The position numbers and the translations under genes are program-made. The notes below the pieces were generated by a model. It searched no databases. It was given only the letters and a program-made list of their open reading frames with translations, and was not told the origin of the DNA. Below are positions 5,389 through 6,299 of a DNA stretch of 6,299 nt, piece by piece. The stretch comes from Bordetella parapertussis. GTDB taxonomy: Bacteria; Pseudomonadota; Gammaproteobacteria; Burkholderiales; Burkholderiaceae_B. The stretch's first letter is position 1, and every line of letters begins with the position of its first letter. Where the stretch lies: assembly GCA_943331855.1 (NCBI GenBank), contig CALQNE010000206.1:1-6299 (forward strand), written 5' to 3'.

Positions 5389-6299
5389 GCGATTTTTCAA
5401 AGTCCTTTAGATAGTCAATTAACGACAGCACACCTTCGAGTGGCATCGCGTTATAAATCGACGCGCGCATGCCCCCAACCGATTTATGCCCCCTTAACTG
5501 CATCAGACCACGCGCCTGCGCGCCTTGCAAGAAATCTATCTCAAGCGACGTCTGTGGCAAATAAAACGGCACATTCATGCGCGAACGCACAGAACGATGC
5601 ACGGGCAAGCGATAAAAACTGCTTTGTTCAAAGAAACCATAAAGCGCCTGCGCTTTAGCGATGTTCAGCTGTTCGATCCGCTTGAGCCCACCCTGCTTTT
5701 TAAGCCATTTAAAGACTAAACCAGCCATGTAGATCGCATAGGTTGGAGGGGTATTAAACATTGAGTGTTGCGCCGCGACATTGGCATAATTAAAGGCGGC
5801 GGGGCAAATCGGTAAAGCATGCCCAATCAAGTCACGCCGCACGATCACGATGGTCAGCCCAGCAGGGCCCGCATTTTTTTGTGCCCCCGCAAACACCATA
5901 CCGGTTCGTTCAATCGGCATGGGACGCGATAAAAAGTGTGATGACACATCCACAACCAAGGGCACCTCAGGCGCTCCCAGACTGTCCATTGAAGGCCAGT
6001 CCATGGTCTCAACGCCACCGATCGTTTCGTTGCTGCACAAGTGTAGATAGGCCGCGTCTTTACGCACCCGCCAGGTATCAGGCGAAGGCACCCAGGTAAA
6101 TGCCTCTTGTTGCACGCCATCGACGCGCGTGGGTACACCTGCACTGGCGGCGATACACGCATCGCCGTAGCGCTGGCATTCTTGATGTGATTTAACTGAC
6201 CAGATACCGGTGAGTACAAAATCAGCCTTGGGCTGCGCGACCCGCCCAATCAGGTTCATGGGGATTACCGCATTTTCAGCGGTAGCACCGCCCTGCATA
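5381..6299 (-). CDS. serC: Phosphoserine aminotransferase, C-terminal part (5' end beyond the right edge)
   Basis: SerC is a PLP enzyme that makes O-phosphoserine from 3-phosphohydroxypyruvate in serine synthesis; in many bacteria it also serves the 4-phosphohydroxythreonine step of pyridoxal phosphate synthesis. About 305 residues are present. The first visible motif, [16 protein letters not shown], is the internal QGGAT cofactor-phosphate loop, not an N-terminus, so roughly 55 residues are missing by comparison with the E. coli length of 362. Within the visible part are TGIWS (30-34), SNETIGGVE (89-97), [12 protein letters not shown] (115-126), [10 protein letters not shown] with PLP-binding Lys141, a [12 protein letters not shown] segment, and [21 protein letters not shown] near the C-terminus. 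The gene leads the aromatic cluster, the position usual in beta- and gammaproteobacteria. Its TGA stop overlaps the pheA start by 8 bp. An 18-bp near-palindrome lies at 5641-5658. Confidence 0.96.
   Translation of the reverse strand, partial: MQGGATAENAVIPMNLIGRVAQPKADFVLTGIWSVKSHQECQRYGDACIAASAGVPTRVDGVQQEAFTWVPSPDTWRVRKDAAYLHLCSNETIGGVETMDWPSMDSLGAPEVPLVVDVSSHFLSRPMPIERTGMVFAGAQKNAGPAGLTIVIVRRDLIGHALPICPAAFNYANVAAQHSMFNTPPTYAIYMAGLVFKWLKKQGGLKRIEQLNIAKAQALYGFFEQSSFYRLPVHRSVRSRMNVPFYLPQTSLEIDFLQGAQARGLMQLRGHKSVGGMRASIYNAMPLEGVLSLIDYLKDFEKSHG
5641..5658. repeat. Perfect inverted repeat inside serC
   Basis: TAAAGCGC-CT-GCGCTTTA has 8-bp perfect arms around a 2-bp centre. It encodes the AKAQALY segment of SerC and lies about 250 bp before the pheA start. 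As RNA it would form a 7-bp stem with a 4-nt loop. It may be no more than chance or codon choice at a repeated Ala-containing segment; no promoter elements flank it. Confidence 0.35.

Noticed and set aside
6254..6298. ATG at 6298 as the true serC start
   Set aside because: The codons there encode the internal QGGAT loop of SerC, so this is a mid-gene methionine and the real start lies outside the window.

Overview
The window is a stretch of core biosynthetic chromosome. It holds seven genes, all read on the minus strand, so transcription runs from high to low coordinates. In transcription order they are serC (3' part, enters from the right edge), pheA, hisC, tyrA, aroA, cmk and the first 46 codons of rpsA (leaves at the left edge). 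Gene content, gene order and protein signatures point to a betaproteobacterium, most likely Burkholderiales and possibly an Alcaligenaceae-type lineage. Sampled lines give a G+C content in the low to mid 50s. The taxonomic call is inference from gene order and remembered family sequences, not from a search.

Layout in transcription order: serC (6299 to 5381, partial) overlaps pheA (5388 to 4303) by 8 bp. A 55-nt gap follows, then hisC (4247 to 3117), tyrA (3120 to 2227), aroA (2230 to 914) and cmk (917 to 234). These last four are chained by three consecutive 4-bp stop/start overlaps (ATGA, GTGA, TTGA). A 93-nt leader then precedes rpsA (from 140). No gene runs on the plus strand, and no mobile element, tRNA, CRISPR array or unexplained long gap is present.

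How the genes fit together: PheA (chorismate mutase, prephenate dehydratase and a C-terminal ACT domain) and TyrA (prephenate dehydrogenase) are the two branches from chorismate to phenylalanine and tyrosine. AroA makes the chorismate precursor EPSP. HisC is a PLP aminotransferase whose family can serve both histidine synthesis and aromatic transamination. SerC is the serine-pathway aminotransferase. Cmk supplies CDP/dCDP, and rpsA encodes ribosomal protein S1. This is the known mixed-function supraoperon of beta- and gammaproteobacteria that links amino acid, nucleotide and translation functions.

I see no undescribed system. The points worth a second look are at the level of expression signals. 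They are the graded ATG/GTG/TTG overlapping starts, the near absence of Shine-Dalgarno sequences, an rpsA leader that contains an anti-Shine-Dalgarno-like stretch, a perfect hairpin followed by a T-run at the end of cmk, and two possible specificity-related residues in TyrA.
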